From an uncultured Clostridia bacterium (GTDB taxonomy: Bacteria > Bacillota > Clostridia > TANB77 > CAG-508): a stretch of DNA of 6,070 nt. The notes beneath the pieces were generated by a model. It saw only the letters and a list, made by a program, of their open reading frames with translations, did not search any database and was not told the DNA's origin. The stretch is from positions 1 to 6,070 of the forward strand of contig CANQZP010000073.1 in the NCBI GenBank assembly GCA_947628395.1, in the 5' to 3' direction. Of this stretch, positions 4,592-6,070 are shown piece after piece. Each line of letters begins with the position of its first letter. Position 1 is the first letter of the stretch. The position numbers and the translations under genes are program-made.

Positions 4592-5379
4592 CATCTATAT
4601 TTACATGTATATGTTTTATTATCTACTTCAATTTCAATTGTGACAGGAGTATCTGTCTCATCTGCTATGCTTTTAGGCATTTCAGCTAAATAATATATTT
4701 TTTGAGATGTCAATGGTTTAATGTTTGTAATACTTGAGTATGTAAATCCAAGTGAATCATCTGGAACTGCTGAGAAGCTTTTATATGTATATGAATCTTT
4801 ATATTTTACTTTTATAGAAGCAACGGAATCTGCATCTATATCAATTGTAGAAATATTTTTACAATTAAGAATTACATATAAATATGTATTTGAAGAATCG
4901 TCTACTTGATAATGTGTATAGTATATTCCTTTGTTAGGTGGTAAAACATCTTGTGCGAACTGTGCACTTTCAACACTAACTTCTACATCTTTTCCTTTGA
5001 TAACATCTCCTATATTTACTATATTATTTTGTTGAGATACTGATGTTGTAGTGTTATCTGTAGTATTGGTAGTATTACTATTTTCTTTTCTTGGCATATT
5101 AGACATTACCCAAATTGCAATGCAAATAGAACACAAAGAAAGTATGAATCCTGCAATGGCCGGTCCTTTCTTATGATTAACAAAAATGCCAACAGCACCA
5201 AAAATAAATGCAAGAAATCCTAAAATAATAGAAAGACAATTTATGTATGGTATAAAAGAAAAACACATTCCTATAATTCCTAAAGTTAATGCTGCTACAC
5301 CTAGCGAATTGCTTTCTTTTTTAGTTTCTGTTATTGTTTCATCTTTGTTGTCACTTTGTACACTTTCATTATTTAACAA
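4591..5379 (-). CDS. DUF4190-like/DUF4352-like membrane protein, 5' end disrupted
   Basis: The listed start is a TTG at 5379, only a formal one: it lies in mid-domain, without a ribosome site, and the same frame stays open to 5445 with no ATG, GTG or TTG. Counting from the TTG, three hydrophobic segments occupy about residues 26-43, 46-67 and 72-93, with Gly-rich helices and the LGIIG ... GPAIAGFILSL pattern of DUF4190-type proteins. A low-complexity Asn/Thr linker (about 98-118) follows, then an exported beta-rich domain (about 120-262) resembling DUF4352/telokin-like domains (TYLYVILNCKN, later TIEIEVDNKTYTC). Upstream in frame is most of a SHOCT domain. Full-length relatives would be SHOCT-DUF4190-DUF4352-like; here the true start appears lost to rearrangement with the transposase remnant upstream. 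Whether it is translated, from an ISLre2-derived read-through or a non-standard start, is unclear; it may be a recent pseudogene. Confidence 0.75.
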   Translation of the reverse strand: MLNNESVQSDNKDETITETKKESNSLGVAALTLGIIGMCFSFIPYINCLSIILGFLAFIFGAVGIFVNHKKGPAIAGFILSLCSICIAIWVMSNMPRKENSNTTNTTDNTTTSVSQQNNIVNIGDVIKGKDVEVSVESAQFAQDVLPPNKGIYYTHYQVDDSSNTYLYVILNCKNISTIDIDADSVASIKVKYKDSYTYKSFSAVPDDSLGFTYSSITNIKPLTSQKIYYLAEMPKSIADETDTPVTIEIEVDNKTYTCKYR

Positions 5380-5447
5380 TTCATTTTTCTTTTTATCAAA
5401 TTCTTCTTGAGTAATAATATTTTTATCTAATAATTTTTTTCTTTTTT
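5380..5447 (-). other. Start-less SHOCT domain fragment at a frame-shifted junction
   Basis: In frame with the gene at 4591-5379, the minus strand encodes KKLLDKNIITQEEFDKKKNE, a near-complete SHOCT signature, after a TAA at 5448-5446. No start codon lies between. The frame carrying the transposase remnant ends IYEELIKKK just before, then shifts relative to the SHOCT frame at a seven-A run (5440-5434). Removing one A from that run would join the two frames into a single continuous protein. Seen directly; the cause (deletion junction, mutation or homopolymer sequencing error) is open. Confidence 0.65.
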
Positions 5448-5881
5448 ATTAATTCTTCATATATCTTCCCTCCATTGCTTACAAATACTCTTAATCTACT
5501 CATTTTGTCTATTCCATCATCACACCATGTTCTAGGTCTTGAACTCATTCTGTCTGCATATACATGACTTATATGTCCTTCTGCACTACATCCTTTTAAA
5601 TATTTGCCTTCTGTTTCATAGATTTCTATGCCATCCCATTGATTTTTTATATATTTCCAGCTATCTTTTACCTTCTCTTTGCGCTTATCGTCTTCAGTTT
5701 TTCTATTATTTTTTATGCTATTTTCTAAACTTTTTTCTAAAAAGTCCTTGTTTTCTATTATACTTTGTATTATGCTATTTATCATAAAGAAGCACTTCCT
5801 TTGTATGACATTGTTTTCTAACAAAAACATCATATCAAATTGGTGCTTCTTTTGTCTGTTTTTTATTTTATTCTTTCCCAC
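5423..5881 (-). pseudogene. C-terminal remnant of an ISLre2/UPF0236-type transposase
   Basis: The frame runs from a GTG at 5881 (152 aa); a better candidate initiation codon is ATG 5785, with AGGA upstream (120 aa). Residues 97-106 (GCSAEGHISH), 111-116 (RMSSRP), 127-131 (MSRLR) and 135-138 (SNGG) match the highly conserved C-terminal block of the ISLre2 (UPF0236) transposase family as I remember it. The preceding W-x-Y-I-x-x-x-W-D-G-I segment (75-85) also fits. Full-length members are roughly 400-500 residues, so the N-terminal two thirds, including most of the catalytic region, are missing. The first ~33 residues overlap an imperfect palindrome and probably are not transposase sequence. The 3' end overlaps the SHOCT fragment of the next gene, marking a deletion or insertion junction. 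No intact terminal inverted repeat of the IS is visible. Confidence 0.8.
5786..5852. repeat. 67-bp imperfect palindrome beside the transposase remnant
   Basis: AAAGAAGCAC (5786-5795) pairs with GTGCTTCTTT (5843-5852). Inside, TTTG/CAAA, TATGA/TCATA and TGTTTT/AAAACA continue the stem with small bulges up to a 6-nt loop. The whole resembles a miniature palindromic element or a recombination-derived hairpin. It coincides with the point where transposase-like sequence begins. On the plus strand a T-rich run follows, so terminator activity is possible. Confidence 0.55.
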
Positions 5882-5886
5882 ATATT

Positions 5887-5915
5887 ATTTATGCTAATGC
5901 TGACTTACTTGTCAA
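5887..5915 (-). promoter_or_regulatory. Possible promoter reading into the transposase remnant
   Basis: Minus strand: consensus -35 TTGACA (5915-5910), 17-bp spacer, poor -10 ATAAAT (5892-5887). If active it would transcribe the remnant and the start-less DUF4190-like gene beyond it. The weak -10 keeps confidence low. Confidence 0.3.
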
Positions 5916-5959
5916 CCAAAAACAAATTATGTGAATTTTATATAGATTTTGCTAAAATG

Positions 5960-5988
5960 TTGTTATTTGCCTTATTTTATGATATAAT
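5960..5988 (+). promoter_or_regulatory. Strong promoter for a gene starting at the right edge
   Basis: TTGTTA (5960-5965), 17-bp spacer, perfect TATAAT (5983-5988). Transcription would begin near 5995, leaving a leader of about 70 nt before the ribosome site at 6052-6058. Confidence 0.65.
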
Positions 5989-6051
5989 AACACGGCATCA
6001 AAAGTATAGAAATCTTTCCAATTATAATTACATCGGCAACTGCCAAAGTAG

Positions 6052-6058
6052 AAAGGAG
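6052..6058 (+). promoter_or_regulatory. Ribosome binding site of a gene cut off by the window edge
   Basis: AAAGGAG is followed by an ATG at 6060-6062 that is only one base away, too close for normal initiation. The window ends ...AT (6069-6070), so a start codon ATG whose G would be base 6071 fits the spacing (10 nt) better. The product cannot be identified. Confidence 0.5.
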
Positions 6059-6070
6059 TATGATCAATAT

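Noticed and set aside
5441..5447. A AAA AAG heptamer in phase in the transposase remnant, the classical dnaX-type -1 slippery site
   Set aside because: A -1 shift there reads only four codons (E K N Y) before TAG. The SHOCT frame is reached only by +1 or by loss of one A, so programmed -1 frameshifting does not explain the junction.
5539..5897. Two plus-strand open frames of 72-82 codons antisense to the transposase remnant
   Set aside because: Phe/Leu/Cys-rich shadows of the Lys-rich minus-strand frame, without ribosome sites.

Overview
The window is AT-rich (roughly 70-75% by eye) bacterial DNA. It has Shine-Dalgarno sites of the GGAGG type, sigma-A-like promoters, U-tract hairpin terminators, TGA used as a stop codon, SHOCT and DUF4190-like membrane proteins and an S-layer-homology (SLH) protein. 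Together these point to a low-GC Gram-positive of the Clostridia or a related gut Firmicute lineage. I cannot name a species. Most genes are small, membrane-associated and poorly characterised, so this looks like an accessory or cell-surface region rather than core metabolism.

Layout. (1) 25-546 (-): a hypothetical soluble protein with an unusually elaborate control region. Its promoter has the -35 box at the centre of a perfect 16-bp-arm palindrome, and two mutually exclusive hairpins lie over its ribosome binding site. (2) 849-1659: a 154-aa four-helix membrane protein (1024-1488, +) bracketed by two inverted copies of a modular palindromic repeat of about 125-155 bp. (3) 1660-1833 (-): a 57-aa ribbon-helix-helix-like protein. 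(4) 1894-3498 (-): a compact operon of three membrane proteins with overlapping or nearly abutting reading frames. The first carries an N-terminal SHOCT domain, the second a C-terminal SHOCT domain, and the third is a one-helix protein with an unrecognised exported domain. (5) 3759-4505 (+): a membrane-anchored or secreted protein consisting almost only of three SLH repeats, divergent from the SHOCT operon and sharing its intergenic region. (6) 4591-5445 (-): a DUF4190-like plus DUF4352-like membrane protein whose N-terminal SHOCT domain has lost its start and is fused out of frame to (7) 5423-5881 (-), the C-terminal remnant of an ISLre2/UPF0236-type transposase. (8) 5960-6070 (+): a strong promoter, a leader and a ribosome binding site for a gene that begins at or beyond the window edge.

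The genes do not form a recognisable pathway. The recurring theme is SHOCT-tagged integral membrane proteins on both sides of a cell-wall-binding SLH protein. An envelope function is a reasonable inference, but nothing in the sequence proves it. The strongest unexplained signals are the inverted modular repeats around the 154-aa gene, the switch-like leader and palindromic promoter of the first gene, and the SHOCT/transposase junction.
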